Positions 36,593-45,595 are shown, numbered from the stretch's first letter. The stretch: 52,327 bases of DNA from HRBIN12 sp964447335 (GCA_964447335.1 CAYUSA010000017.1:1-52327), one strand, 5' to 3'. Notes: a model not told the origin generated them from the sequence alone. Made by a program: numbers and translations.

Positions 36593-36595
36593 ACT
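36590..36595 (+). promoter_or_regulatory. Leaderless-type -10 for the DUF2207 gene
   Basis: TAGACT with a 6-nt gap to GTG 36602. Confidence 0.5.
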
Positions 36596-36601
36596 CCGGC
36601 C

Positions 36602-38533
36602 GTGGCCAAGCCGAGTGCCTTCTCGAAGTGGCTGGTGCGGCTCGCGCTGCTGCTGTTCGTCGCCCTCACGACGATAGGGCTCTGGCTCCCGCCGATCATC
36701 ATCCACGCGACCGAGAAGGAGTACCACTTCCCCGAGGTCCGCATCGACGCGCAGGTGCTGCCGAACGGCGACCTCGTGCTGCAGGAGCGCCGCACCTTCG
36801 ACTTCCGCAACGGCCCGTTCACCTACGCGTACTACACCGTGTCCGATCCGCAGGACCACGTCCGCGACTTCACGATGGCCGAGGTGCTCGAGGACGGCAC
36901 CGAGGTCCCGGTCACGCCGGACTACCAGAGCCATTCGATCGTCACGGAGGGCTACGAGGCCCGGTGGGGCTACGTGGCCGAGGACGAGAACCGCACCTGG
37001 GTCTTCCGCTACCGGGTCGCGTGCGCCGTCGACGTCTGGGCCGACACCGCCCACCTGTACTGGCAGTTCATCGGCAGCGGGTGGGACCAGCCGACCCAGC
37101 ACGCCCTCGTCACGGTCCATCTCCCCGGGCACGCCGAGGGCTCGTTCCCGCGCCGCGCGGAGTGCCTGCCCGACGAGCCTGCGCCGGGGACCCCCGACGT
37201 CGTGCCGCTCGCGGAGGGCGAGGTGCGTGCCTGGGGCCACGGTCCGCTGAACGGGGATGTCACGTTCGTCGACCCGCAGACGATCATGCTCGAGGTGCGC
37301 GACGTCCCGCCCTCGTCGTTCGTCGAGGGCTCGATCACCTTCCCGACCGATGCCGTGCCGACCGCGCTCGCCTCCTCGGGGTCCCACCTGCAGGTGATCG
37401 TCGATCAGGAGCGGGCGTGGACCGAGCAGGCGAACGCGCTCCGCCGCCGCCACGACGCCGAGCGCCGGTGGGTGCTGATCCTGATCCTCGCGGTGCCGAT
37501 CGCGATGGCGCTCCTCGTGCTCCTCGCGCGAGCGCGAGACCGGGTCCGCGAGGTCCCCAAGTACCTCGAGCAGCCGCCCGAACCGGACGCCGTACAGGGC
37601 GCGCTGCTCTGGTCGGCGTGGCGAGGGCACCTGTCGCCTCGGAACGCGTATCGCGCGCAGATCCTGCGGCTCGTGCACCTCGGGGCGATCGAGATGCGTG
37701 CCGAGGGCACCGTCTCGGACCCGAAGGACCTCACACTCGTGAAGCGGATGGACGCCCTCGACCTGCCGACGCAGGCCGACCAGGACTTCCAGAAGTTGCT
37801 GTTCGGCTTCGGCGAGGACGCCGTCGAGGAGGTCTCGGTGAGCCATCCGAAGCCCCGCATGACGGGGAGCGAGGCCCCCTCCCGGTACCAGGGCTGGTGG
37901 CAGGGCGTCCGCGCCAAGTCCGGCGAGAGCATCCGCCGGATCCAGCAGGGCGACGCGCGCCTCGAGTCCACGGCCGCGTTCATCGCCGCGGGGGCCGCGG
38001 CCGGCTACGGGTTCTGGACGGCGGTGTGGGGGCTCGGCGGCCGCATCGGGTGGTGGCTGCTGCCGGTCTGCCTGCTCGCGCTCGTGTTCGCGCTCCGGGC
38101 GATCCCCGCGCGGGTGGATCCGCCGCTGCGGGAGCGCGCGGCGAAGCTCACCGCGTTCCGCCGCTTCCTGAAGCGTTTCTCCGACCTGCCGAACGCGCCG
38201 GCGATGGCGGTCGTGATCTGGGAGCAGTACCTGGAGTGGGCGGTCGCGCTCGACGTCGCCGATGAGGTCGAGAAGCAGGTGAAGGCGCTCATCCCGGCCG
38301 AGCAGCTCCGCTCGCCGATCCCGGGCGGTCCGAGCGGTCTGCAGGGCATACAGATGCTGCGCTCGCTGAACGTCGTGGCGCCGGCGCTGGTGATGTCGTC
38401 GATGGCGAGCGTGAGCAGCGGCTCGAGCAGGGGCGGCTTCGGCTCCTCGAGCTCGAGCAGCGGCTTCAGCGGCGGCGGCTTCTCCGGCGGCGGGGGCGGA
38501 GGAGGCGGGGGCACCGGAGGCGGCGCCGGGTAG
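36602..38533 (+). CDS. DUF2207-family membrane protein with glycine-rich C-terminus
   Basis: A 643-residue protein. A signal/anchor helix (about 11-30) is followed by an extracytoplasmic beta-rich DUF2207 domain (about 40-260). A membrane helix follows (about 296-314), then a cytoplasmic helical part, a second hydrophobic pair near 460-500, and a tail of Ser and Gly ending in long glycine runs. Tails of this kind are a hallmark of DUF2207 proteins. Function is unknown; envelope location is clear from topology. GTG start chosen from the TAGACT box and the hydrophobic N-terminus. Confidence 0.8.
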   Translation: MAKPSAFSKWLVRLALLLFVALTTIGLWLPPIIIHATEKEYHFPEVRIDAQVLPNGDLVLQERRTFDFRNGPFTYAYYTVSDPQDHVRDFTMAEVLEDGTEVPVTPDYQSHSIVTEGYEARWGYVAEDENRTWVFRYRVACAVDVWADTAHLYWQFIGSGWDQPTQHALVTVHLPGHAEGSFPRRAECLPDEPAPGTPDVVPLAEGEVRAWGHGPLNGDVTFVDPQTIMLEVRDVPPSSFVEGSITFPTDAVPTALASSGSHLQVIVDQERAWTEQANALRRRHDAERRWVLILILAVPIAMALLVLLARARDRVREVPKYLEQPPEPDAVQGALLWSAWRGHLSPRNAYRAQILRLVHLGAIEMRAEGTVSDPKDLTLVKRMDALDLPTQADQDFQKLLFGFGEDAVEEVSVSHPKPRMTGSEAPSRYQGWWQGVRAKSGESIRRIQQGDARLESTAAFIAAGAAAGYGFWTAVWGLGGRIGWWLLPVCLLALVFALRAIPARVDPPLRERAAKLTAFRRFLKRFSDLPNAPAMAVVIWEQYLEWAVALDVADEVEKQVKALIPAEQLRSPIPGGPSGLQGIQMLRSLNVVAPALVMSSMASVSSGSSRGGFGSSSSSSGFSGGGFSGGGGGGGGGTGGGAG

Positions 38534-38554
38534 CCCACCTCGAGCTCCCGACCG

Positions 38555-39352
38555 TCACGGCGCCGGTGGCGCCTCCGGCTCGGACGCCGTCTTCGGGCGG
38601 GCAGGCGCGCGCTTCGTCATCCGGCGCTTGGCCGGAGCTCGCTTGGCTCTGGCTCTCGCCGCCGCCCGCTCGGCGCGCTCCTTGAGGCCGCGGAGCATGG
38701 TGCGCTGCCACACCGTGTCGCCCGCGCCGAACACGAACCGGGCCGGCACCAGACCCCACGCCGGCTCGAGCCTGACCCGGGTCCGGACGAGCAGCCGTGT
38801 GGTCTTCGCGTCGACGCGCTCGAGCACGAACGCCCACGAGCAGTCGAGCCACTTCCGGCCGCGCTCCGCCGGCTCCAGCTCACGGCCGCCGATCGGGTCT
38901 CGGAGCGAGTGCAGGACGAGCGCCCGCTCGGGCTCGATGGCGGCCACCTTCCACGCACCCTTCGACGCGTCACATCCCGGTCCGTCGAGCAGGACGTCAC
39001 CCACCTTCAGATCCTGGAGGCCGGCGACGATGCCCCGGGCGTCGGCGTCGTGCCGAGGGTCGAAGAACGAGTAGGCGTAGTAGCCGCCCCGGCCGTACCC
39101 CATCTGCACGACGAGCGCCCAGACCGTCGCCGCGGGGGCCTGGATGGTCTCGGCGCGCGTGGCCACCCACATCGGCTCGGCGACGAGGTCGTCGCCGGGG
39201 AGCGTGGTCGTCTCCTCGTCGCGCGTCGCGCCACTGCGGAGCAGGTCCGGGTGGCGAACCCCGTATGCCGTGTCGATCGCGTACTCGAGCGGGGCCGCGA
39301 CGAGCGTCCCTCCGATCGCGTGCCCGACGTGCTCCCGCATGGTCTCCAGCAT
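38555..39352 (-). CDS. SRPBCC-like protein with a basic histone-H1-like tail
   Basis: A 265-residue protein. The centre (about 55-215) looks like a START/SRPBCC lipid- or ligand-binding fold: IQAPAATVWALVVQMGYGRGGYYAYSFFD, then LKVGDVLLDGP and LEPAWGLVPARFVF. The last 45 residues are a low-complexity Lys/Arg/Ala/Pro tail resembling histone H1 or other nucleic-acid-binding tails. ATG 39352 has a GGGAGGTGG site; a longer frame to 39400 adds unconserved sequence. Function unknown. It is convergent with the DUF2207 gene. Confidence 0.6.
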   Translation of the reverse strand: MLETMREHVGHAIGGTLVAAPLEYAIDTAYGVRHPDLLRSGATRDEETTTLPGDDLVAEPMWVATRAETIQAPAATVWALVVQMGYGRGGYYAYSFFDPRHDADARGIVAGLQDLKVGDVLLDGPGCDASKGAWKVAAIEPERALVLHSLRDPIGGRELEPAERGRKWLDCSWAFVLERVDAKTTRLLVRTRVRLEPAWGLVPARFVFGAGDTVWQRTMLRGLKERAERAAARARAKRAPAKRRMTKRAPARPKTASEPEAPPAP

Positions 39353-39457
39353 CGCGCCCACCTCCCGGTGGCTCGGGAACCGCTCACCACTCGAGCACAT
39401 GGCCCCGGAGCCCGTCAGGGGCGGTCGGCAGGCCGTCTTCGGGCCCCGGCGAGGAGA

Positions 39458-41008
39458 TCAGCCGATCGTGCGGCGGTCGTAGCCGCTGGAGCCGTCGGGG
39501 TGCGGAGCGGTGACCTCCTGGGTCTGGACGCCGCCCTCGCCGTCGGTGCCGCGGACCACGACGACGGTGCGCAGATCCGGGTCCGGCGGGCGGAACGCGA
39601 ACCGCCAGCGCCGCCACGTGAGCGCGGAGAGCGGGGTCTCCAGGTCCGCATCGGCCCAGGTCTTGCCGCCGTCTGCCGAGACCTCCACCCGCGAGATGCC
39701 CCGGGTGCCCGCGAACGCGACACCCGCGACCACCGTGTCCGAGCCCTCGGTGAGCGCGGTGTCGAGCCTCGACATCGTCTTCACCATCGCGGCCTTGGAC
39801 CATCCCCGCTCCTCCCAATACCCCTGGAAGGGGCGGTCGACGATCTCGATCGCGCCGAGCCACTTCGGCTGCTTCATGCCGTATCGCCCGGGCACGAGCA
39901 GCCGCGCCGGGTAGCCGTGCGCCCGCGGGAGCGTCGAGCCGTTCATCCCGATCACGACGAGCGTGTGCTCGGCCATCGCCTCGTCGAGCGCGATCGAGTC
40001 CGCGTACCCGTCGACCGAGGTCGAGACCACCTCGAGCGCTCCGTCGCGCACGCCGGCGCGGCGCAGCAGGTCGCGCAGCGGCACGCCCGTCCATCGCGCC
40101 GTCGAGATCAGGTCGCCGCCGACCTCGTTGCTGATGCACTCGAGCGTCGAGTAGATCTCCACGGCCGGCTGCTCGAGGAGCTCGTCGTACGTCAGCTCGA
40201 ACCGCCGGTCGACGAGCCCGCCGACCTGCAGGGTCCACCCGTCGACGTTCACGTCGGGGTCGAACAGCTCGGAGTCGATGACGTAGAAGTCCGAGACCGG
40301 GGTGATCCTCGGCGCGAGGCCCGGCAGGTCGCCGAACGCGGCGGTCCCCGACGGCGGGTGAGCAGGCTCCGCAACGCTCACCCGCAGCCGCTCACCGCCG
40401 GGGTCCGAGCCGTGCAGCAGCAGGCGCGTGATCCCGGTCCATCCGACCGCGAGGCCGGCCCCCGCGATCCAGAGCGCGCGCAGGGCCTCCCGCCGGGAGG
40501 GGTCGAGGGCGTCGGTCGAGCGCTCGGCCTCGGCGAGGAGGCGACGGTAGCTCCACGCGGTCGCCCACGCGCCGAGCGCTACCGCCGGCAGCAACGCCAG
40601 CGCGTAGCCGCCGCGGCCGACGTTGACCGCGCTCGGATCCTCCGCCGCGACCGCGACCGCCGCGAGCGGCAGTCCGAGGACGAACGCCGCGCCGACGGCG
40701 CCACCCGGCAGCTTGCCGGTCAGCCGTGGCAGCAGTCGCCCGAGTCCCGCAGCCGCACCGAGCAGCGTCGTCGTCGTCGCGAACACCAGCAGCGGCTGGG
40801 CGAGGTGGCCGAGCCGCTCGATCGACCACGTGGCGAGCCACCCGGGCGTGTGGTGGATGATCGTCTCGGCGACCGCGATCGGCGGGAACGGGAACGACGT
40901 CACGAGCGAGTGCAAGATACCGGTCGCGAGCAGCGCCACCGCCGTGCCGAAGATGCCCGCGGCGGCGCCCGCACCGGTCCTTGCGCGCGCGGGAGCCTCG
41001 ACCACCAT
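39458..41008 (-). CDS. Membrane-anchored molybdopterin-dependent oxidoreductase (sulfite-oxidase family)
   Basis: A 516-residue protein. The N-terminal 190 residues contain four or five hydrophobic helices. The C-terminal part is a sulfite-oxidase-type domain with the molybdenum-ligating cysteine C291 in YSTLECISNEVGGDLIS, the TARWTGVPLRDLL segment after it, and the GYPARLLVPGRYGMKQPKWL motif. A dimerisation Ig-like domain ends the protein (about 410-510). Actinobacterial relatives carry the same fusion; electron acceptor and substrate are unknown. TACCCT 6 nt before the ATG suggests a leaderless transcript. Confidence 0.87.
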   Translation of the reverse strand: MVVEAPARARTGAGAAAGIFGTAVALLATGILHSLVTSFPFPPIAVAETIIHHTPGWLATWSIERLGHLAQPLLVFATTTTLLGAAAGLGRLLPRLTGKLPGGAVGAAFVLGLPLAAVAVAAEDPSAVNVGRGGYALALLPAVALGAWATAWSYRRLLAEAERSTDALDPSRREALRALWIAGAGLAVGWTGITRLLLHGSDPGGERLRVSVAEPAHPPSGTAAFGDLPGLAPRITPVSDFYVIDSELFDPDVNVDGWTLQVGGLVDRRFELTYDELLEQPAVEIYSTLECISNEVGGDLISTARWTGVPLRDLLRRAGVRDGALEVVSTSVDGYADSIALDEAMAEHTLVVIGMNGSTLPRAHGYPARLLVPGRYGMKQPKWLGAIEIVDRPFQGYWEERGWSKAAMVKTMSRLDTALTEGSDTVVAGVAFAGTRGISRVEVSADGGKTWADADLETPLSALTWRRWRFAFRPPDPDLRTVVVVRGTDGEGGVQTQEVTAPHPDGSSGYDRRTIG

Positions 41009-41014
41009 CGGCGC

Positions 41015-41020
41015 AGGGTA
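41015..41020 (-). promoter_or_regulatory. Leaderless-type -10 for the molybdoenzyme
   Basis: TACCCT on the minus strand with a 6-nt gap to ATG 41008. Confidence 0.45.
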
Positions 41021-41071
41021 GTCGCCCGAGCGGGGCGGTTCGTTTCAAACAGGGTTCAGGCCTCGGGCGGG

Positions 41072-41311
41072 TCAGGCCTCGGGCGGCTCGGGCGGCTCGG
41101 CGGGGGTGGGCTCCTCGGCACCGCGGGGGCGGGTCATCCGCCCGAGGGCGTAGAGCACGAGGAGCAGCCCCGGCACGAGGATGAGCACGGGCCAGATCCA
41201 GTCCGCGTCGAGATCCGCCGCCGTGCGCTCGCCCCCGAGGAAGAACAGCGCGAGCGCCGCGCACACCGAGCCGGCCACGAACGAGAAGGGATCGAACGGG
41301 TGTCGCTTCAT
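41072..41311 (-). CDS. Small two-helix membrane protein encoded with the PspC protein
   Basis: A 79-residue protein with hydrophobic helices at about 11-26 and 39-57 and a proline/glutamate-rich tail. It starts inside the stop of the upstream PspC gene (ATGA overlap), so it is translated as part of the same unit. The layout (FDPFSFVAG ... DWIWPVLILVPGLLLVLYAL) is common in small proteins next to actinobacterial PspC genes, but I do not know a function. Confidence 0.65.
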   Translation of the reverse strand: MKRHPFDPFSFVAGSVCAALALFFLGGERTAADLDADWIWPVLILVPGLLLVLYALGRMTRPRGAEEPTPAEPPEPPEA

Positions 41312-42639
41312 CGGCAGGCCTTGTCCCGCTGGCGTTTCGGCACGTACTCGCGGTTCACGCTCACGTCGCCGATGCCGGCCGCGAGGTCCGCGACGATCGT
41401 CGCGCCGTCGCCGAACTTCGGCTCGAGGCTCCGCGTGAGGTCGACCTGCGTGCCCCGGAGTTCGTCGGGCTCGAGATAGATCTGCCCGTAGCCGACGCTG
41501 CCCGTCGCGACGACGTGGGCGTCGAACGGCACGTACAGGCTCACCGAGCCGAACCCGCTCGAGGCATTCACGTGGACGGTCTGCGTCACGCAGCGGAACG
41601 CGCCCATGTCCACATAGACGTTCCCCAGAACGACGCGATACCCGTCCGAGGTCTCACCGTAGCCGCCGAGCACGTGGTCCAGGTCTTCGGGGTAGGCCGA
41701 GATGTCTCCGATGCCGCCCTCGAGCGGCACCGCGATGACGCTGAACGCGAGCACGATGGGGGCCACGAGCATCGCCGGCAGGACCAGCCAGCGCGCCCGA
41801 CCGACGAACGCGCCGATGAGCAGCCCAATCCCGAGCACGAGCAGCCCGAGCGCGGGGAACCGCACGATGCGCAGGTCCAGCCCTCCGAGGTTCTGCGCGA
41901 CCGCCGCGATCCCGACCACGAGCAGCGCGATGCCGAGCACGAGCCACCCGAGCGGCGAGCGCTCGCGCGGCGCGCGCACGGGAACGGTCTCGCGCTCGAG
42001 GGGTTCGGCGGCGACCGTGGCCGTGGTCGGCTCGCGGGCCGGTACCGGCAGCCGCGCGGCGCCGTTCGTCCGCTCGGCGTCCCGACGGAACAGCAGGACG
42101 CCGACGCCGATCAGCAGGAAGGCCCACACGACGTCGACGCTCCACATGCGGAGCTCCGCCCCGAGCGCCGTCGCGCCCGCGATGAGGGCGAGCGTGCCGA
42201 GCCACGTCTTCACCCCGGTCGCGCGCGGCAACCGCCCGCGCACCCGGCCGGCGCTCGAGGTCCCGGCCCCCTCCTGCGGCACGAGCACCCACAGCGCGCC
42301 GTACCCGAGCACGCCGAGCCCGGCCGCGAACGTGACGAGCGCTCGCAGAAGCTGGAACGCCGGCATGTAGGTGACCGACGAGATCCCGGGCGGCAGGCCC
42401 GTCCAGGGCCTCAACAGCAGGAAGGCGACGACGAGCCCCGCGGCGCCGAAGGGGATGCGCACGGCGAGCGCGCTCACGCCGTACCGCTCCGCGAGGCCGC
42501 CCGCCACCCCGCCGAGGACCCGGTCCTGCACGCTCCGCCGGAGCGGCGACCGCCCCGAGGAAGGCCGGGCGGGGGCGTCCTGCATCGGCACGGGCTCGGC
42601 CTCCGGGACGATCTCGTCGAACCCCTCGCGGCCGTCCAT
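41308..42639 (-). CDS. PspC-domain membrane protein with LiaF-like C-terminal domain
   Basis: A 443-residue envelope-stress protein. The PspC domain lies at about 30-120 (LRRSVQDRVLGGVAGGLAERYGVS, then membrane helices). Further helices are at about 145-190 and 230-310. A soluble beta-rich C-terminal part (about 320-435) resembles LiaF/DUF2154-type domains. LiaF-like proteins restrain a partner two-component system, and such a system is encoded divergently 133 bp away. It is followed by and overlaps the small membrane protein gene. Confidence 0.8.
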   Translation of the reverse strand: MDGREGFDEIVPEAEPVPMQDAPARPSSGRSPLRRSVQDRVLGGVAGGLAERYGVSALAVRIPFGAAGLVVAFLLLRPWTGLPPGISSVTYMPAFQLLRALVTFAAGLGVLGYGALWVLVPQEGAGTSSAGRVRGRLPRATGVKTWLGTLALIAGATALGAELRMWSVDVVWAFLLIGVGVLLFRRDAERTNGAARLPVPAREPTTATVAAEPLERETVPVRAPRERSPLGWLVLGIALLVVGIAAVAQNLGGLDLRIVRFPALGLLVLGIGLLIGAFVGRARWLVLPAMLVAPIVLAFSVIAVPLEGGIGDISAYPEDLDHVLGGYGETSDGYRVVLGNVYVDMGAFRCVTQTVHVNASSGFGSVSLYVPFDAHVVATGSVGYGQIYLEPDELRGTQVDLTRSLEPKFGDGATIVADLAAGIGDVSVNREYVPKRQRDKACR

Positions 42640-42664
42640 CGCCCCGATGATGACTGTGCCGCAA

Positions 42665-42743
42665 GGCCGGTGTCATCGGGGATGTCCCTGGGAGAACCCT
42701 GAGGGTGGCACCGGCCTCTCCGGGGGACCTCCCCGATGTCCCT
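42665..42743. promoter_or_regulatory. Divergent control region with repeated elements in the PspC module
   Basis: GATGTCCCT occurs twice in the same orientation (42681-42689 and 42735-42743), 54 bp apart, about five helical turns. GGCCGGTG (42665-42672) and CACCGGCC (42709-42716) form an inverted pair. CATCGGGGA and TCCCCGATG around the direct repeats also pair. These are plausible binding sites for the response regulator at 43953-44585 controlling both directions. Confidence 0.4.
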
Positions 42744-42771
42744 CTCGGGGTCGATGTGCCAGCATGAGGCC

Positions 42772-43956
42772 GTGTTCAGGCGGAGCGTGAGCGACCGGGT
42801 CCTCACCGGCGTCGCCGGGGGTATCGGCGAGCGCCTCGGCATCGACCCGGTCGTCGTGCGGCTGGCGGTCGTCGTGCTCTCGCTCGCCGGCGGCGTCGGC
42901 GTGCTCGCGTACGTGGCGGCGGCGCTCGTCTCGCGCGCGCCGGACCCGCAGGCACCGTCCAGCCACCCGAGGACGAGCGCGACGCAGGCCGTCGCGGTCG
43001 GGCTCGTCGTCGCCGGGGTGCTGCTGCTCCTGCGGGGCGGCGGCCTGTGGTTCGGCGACCGCGTCGTATGGCCGGCGGCGCTCGCGGTCCTCGGCTCGGC
43101 CGTGATCTGGACGCGCGGCGACGATGCCGACCGCGCTCGATGGGGCAGGCTGCTTTCCCGGCTCCCGGCGAGGGTGACCGAGCCGGTGAGCGGTCGCGGC
43201 TCGCGCGTGCGGCTCCTCGCGGGGGCCGGTCTCATCGCGATCGGTCTCGTGACGTTCCTGACCTCGAACCGGCCGCTCGAGCTCGTCGGCAACGCGCCGG
43301 TCGCGGTCGCGGCCGTGGTGCTCGCGCTCGCGGTGACGCTGGGACCGTGGGTGTGGCGCCTGGCCCGCCAGGTGGCCGAGGAGCGCCGCGAGCGCATCCG
43401 CTCCGAGGAGCGCGCCGAGATGGCCGCGCACCTGCACGACTCCGTGCTGCAAACGCTCGCGCTGATCCAGCGCACCGAGGACGCCGACGAGATGGTCGCC
43501 CTCGCGCGCGGGCAGGAGCGCGAGCTCCGAACGTGGCTCTACGGCAAGACGCCGGCCGGCCCCGCCGATTCCCTGTCGGGTGCCCTCGACGCCGTGGCCG
43601 CCGAGGTCGAGCGGACGCACCGCCGCCGGGTCGAGGTCGTCCTCGTCGGCGACTGCCCGCTCGACGACGGCGTCCGCGCCCTGGTGCACGCGTGCCGTGA
43701 GGCGATGGTGAACGCGGCGCGGCACTCGCGAGCGCGGGGCGTCTCGGTCTACGTCGAGGTCGAGGAGGACGTCGTCACGGCGTTCGTGCGCGACCAGGGC
43801 GTCGGGTTCTCGCGGGCGGCGGTACCCGCCGATCGCCGTGGCATCGCGGACTCGATCGAGGGCCGGATGGGGCGCAACGGCGGCGTGGCCGTGATCGAGA
43901 GCGAGCCGGGCCGCGGCACCGAGGTCCGCCTCCAGGTCCCGAGGGCGCGCGCGTGA
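42772..43956 (+). CDS. PspC-fused sensor histidine kinase (NarL/DegS type)
   Basis: A 394-residue kinase. The N-terminal PspC domain (FRRSVSDRVLTGVAGGIGERLGID, about 1-60) is followed by membrane helices near 66-84, 95-110, 143-162 and 169-187. The dimerisation/phosphoacceptor helix has AAHLHDSVLQTLALIQ with H222. The ATPase domain shows an N box (CREAMVNAARHS) and a G box (VRDQGVGFS). It should autophosphorylate and pass phosphate to the regulator that overlaps its stop (GTGA). The GTG start is supported by CAGCAT 6 nt upstream and the PspC start. Confidence 0.88.
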   Translation: MFRRSVSDRVLTGVAGGIGERLGIDPVVVRLAVVVLSLAGGVGVLAYVAAALVSRAPDPQAPSSHPRTSATQAVAVGLVVAGVLLLLRGGGLWFGDRVVWPAALAVLGSAVIWTRGDDADRARWGRLLSRLPARVTEPVSGRGSRVRLLAGAGLIAIGLVTFLTSNRPLELVGNAPVAVAAVVLALAVTLGPWVWRLARQVAEERRERIRSEERAEMAAHLHDSVLQTLALIQRTEDADEMVALARGQERELRTWLYGKTPAGPADSLSGALDAVAAEVERTHRRRVEVVLVGDCPLDDGVRALVHACREAMVNAARHSRARGVSVYVEVEEDVVTAFVRDQGVGFSRAAVPADRRGIADSIEGRMGRNGGVAVIESEPGRGTEVRLQVPRARA

Positions 43957-44585
43957 TCCGCGTCTTCCTCGTCGAGGACCACGAGCTGTTCGCGAGCGGC
44001 GTGCGGAACGAGCTCGGCGGAACCTTCGAGGTCGCGGGTCACGCCGGCACCGTCGCCGAAGCGGTGGCGATGATCCCGACGGCGGCGCCCGACGTGGTGC
44101 TCCTGGACGTGCATCTGCCCGACGGCAGCGGCGCGACCGTCGTCGAGCGCGTCCTGGCCGAACGCGCCGGTGTGAGGTTCCTCGCCCTCAGCGTGTCCGA
44201 TGCCGCGGAGGACGTGATCGCGGTCATCCACGCCGGCGCGCGCGGGTACGTCACGAAGTCGATCTCGCCCGCGGACCTCGCCGACGCGATCCGACGCGTG
44301 CACGAGGGCGACGCGGTGTTCAGCCCGAGGCTCGCCGGCTTCGTGCTCGACGCCTTCGCCGGGCAGGTGCCGCCCCCGATCGACCCCGAGCTCGATCAGC
44401 TCACCGCCCGCGAGCGAGAGGTCCTGCGGTACATCGCGCGCGGCTACGCCTACAAGGAGATCGCGCGCGAGCTCCACATCAGCGTGAAGACCGTCGAGAC
44501 GCACGTGAGCGCGGTGCTCCGCAAGCTCCAGCTCACGAGCCGCTACGAGCTCAGCCGCTGGGCGAGCGATCGCCGGCTCGTCTGA
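43953..44585 (+). CDS. NarL/LiaR-type response regulator, partner of the PspC kinase
   Basis: A 210-residue regulator with receiver domain (residues 1-120; acidic E8/D9, phospho-acceptor D52, K102) and LuxR-type helix-turn-helix (about 145-205; LTAREREVLRYIARGYAYKEIARELHIS, then the KTVETHV recognition helix). The GTG start overlaps the kinase stop, so the pair is coupled. It likely controls the divergent PspC operon and its own promoter; the direct repeats at 42681 and 42735 are candidate sites. Confidence 0.9.
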   Translation: MIRVFLVEDHELFASGVRNELGGTFEVAGHAGTVAEAVAMIPTAAPDVVLLDVHLPDGSGATVVERVLAERAGVRFLALSVSDAAEDVIAVIHAGARGYVTKSISPADLADAIRRVHEGDAVFSPRLAGFVLDAFAGQVPPPIDPELDQLTAREREVLRYIARGYAYKEIARELHISVKTVETHVSAVLRKLQLTSRYELSRWASDRRLV

Positions 44586-44607
44586 TCCTCAGCGGCAGGA
44601 CCATCGC

Positions 44608-44850
44608 TCAGGCCAGGGCCTGCTCCGCCGGCGATGCCGGACGGCGCCTCGGGGACGCCCGCATGTTCTGCTCGGTGGTCCGGTCGGGGCGGACCACCTG
44701 CTCGGTTCGGCTCGTCTCCCGGCGCCGGAGCGCCACGATCATGCGGATCGGCAGGGCGACGGGTGCGGCCACCGCCGCGAAGATCATGAGCGCGACCAGC
44801 GCCGTCTTCCGCAGGCTCCGACCCGTCCAGCCATTTCGCCGCCGGCTCAC
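44608..44850 (-). CDS. Small membrane protein, hypothetical
   Basis: An 80-residue frame starting at GTG 44850: an Arg/Lys-rich N-terminus (about 1-15), one hydrophobic helix (about 16-38), then a strongly basic, proline-rich tail. There is no good ribosome binding site. Membrane-helix architecture and its position in the gap after the response regulator are the only support. It could be a chance frame. Confidence 0.35.
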   Translation of the reverse strand: MSRRRNGWTGRSLRKTALVALMIFAAVAAPVALPIRMIVALRRRETSRTEQVVRPDRTTEQNMRASPRRRPASPAEQALA

Positions 44851-44890
44851 GTCGCCATCTTCCCACCGGGTGCCGATGGGGTCACCGGCG

Positions 44891-44896
44891 TAGACT
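44891..44896 (+). promoter_or_regulatory. Leaderless-type -10 for the CDGSH gene
   Basis: TAGACT with a 7-nt gap to ATG 44904. Confidence 0.5.
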
Positions 44897-44903
44897 CCCG
44901 CGC

Positions 44904-45592
44904 ATGGCCGAGCGGCGGATCGTCATCACGAACGACGGCCCCTACCGGGTGGAGGGCGAGGTTCCCATGACGCGCTCGGCGATCGTCGAGACCGAGCACG
45001 GCGAGCCGGTCGACTGGGTGTACGGCCCGGAGTTCCGCTCGCGCGACGGCATGGAGCTCTGCCGGTGCGGGGGTCGAGCCGCAAGCCCTTGTGCGACAGC
45101 TCCCACGAGACGAACGGGTTCAACGGCACGGAGCGGGCCGACCGGCGCCCGAGCCCGGCCCGCCGGTTCCCCTTCGAGGGCGAAGGCGTTGTGATGAACG
45201 ACGACGTCGGGTTCTGCACGCACGCCGGCTTCTGCGGCGACCGCCTCACGAAGGTGTGGATGATGATCGAGGAGACCTCGGACCCTTCCGTGCGCGAGCG
45301 CCTCAAGGACATGGTGCAGAAGTGCCCCTCGGGCCGGCTCACGTACCAGGTCCCGCCCTCGACCGAGGACGTCGAGCCGCCGTTCGAGCCCTCGATCGGC
45401 GTCGAGCCGAACGGGCCGCTGTGGGTCCGCGGCGGCATCCCCGTCGTCTCCGAGGACGGCACCGAGTGGGAGGTTCGCAACCGCGTCACGCTGTGCCGCT
45501 GCGGCCAGTCGCACAACAAGCCGTTCTGCGACGGCACGCATCAGCGGGTCGGGTTCACCGATCCTGCCGAGCCGCGCCGAGCGGCTCGCTGA
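44904..45592 (+). pseudogene. CDGSH iron-sulfur protein with two CDGSH-type sites, broken by a one-base deletion
   Basis: The first frame (from ATG 44904) ends in MELCRCGG; the second resumes with SSRKPLCDSSHETNGF. Together they make a CDGSH-type 2Fe-2S site (CRCG...KPLCDSSH). The middle carries a cysteine-containing region (GFCTHAGFCGD ... KCPSGRL), and the C-terminus holds a second complete site (LCRCGQSHNKPFCDGTH). Adding one G to the five-G run at 45069-45073 restores one frame of about 229 residues; total length is one base short of a multiple of three. The CDGSH-middle-CDGSH layout is a known bacterial form. An assembly error is as likely as a real mutation. Confidence 0.78.
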
Positions 45593-45595
45593 GCC

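Noticed and set aside
34922..37846. A 974-codon open frame on the minus strand opposite the second decarboxylase and DUF2207 genes
   Set aside because: It is the antisense shadow of well-supported genes in GC-rich DNA, with Arg/Leu/Glu/Val-biased low-information sequence and no recognisable domain.
38400..38530. Glycine/serine-repeat tail of the DUF2207 protein as an assembly artefact
   Set aside because: Glycine-rich tails of this kind are normal in DUF2207 proteins and the frame is intact.
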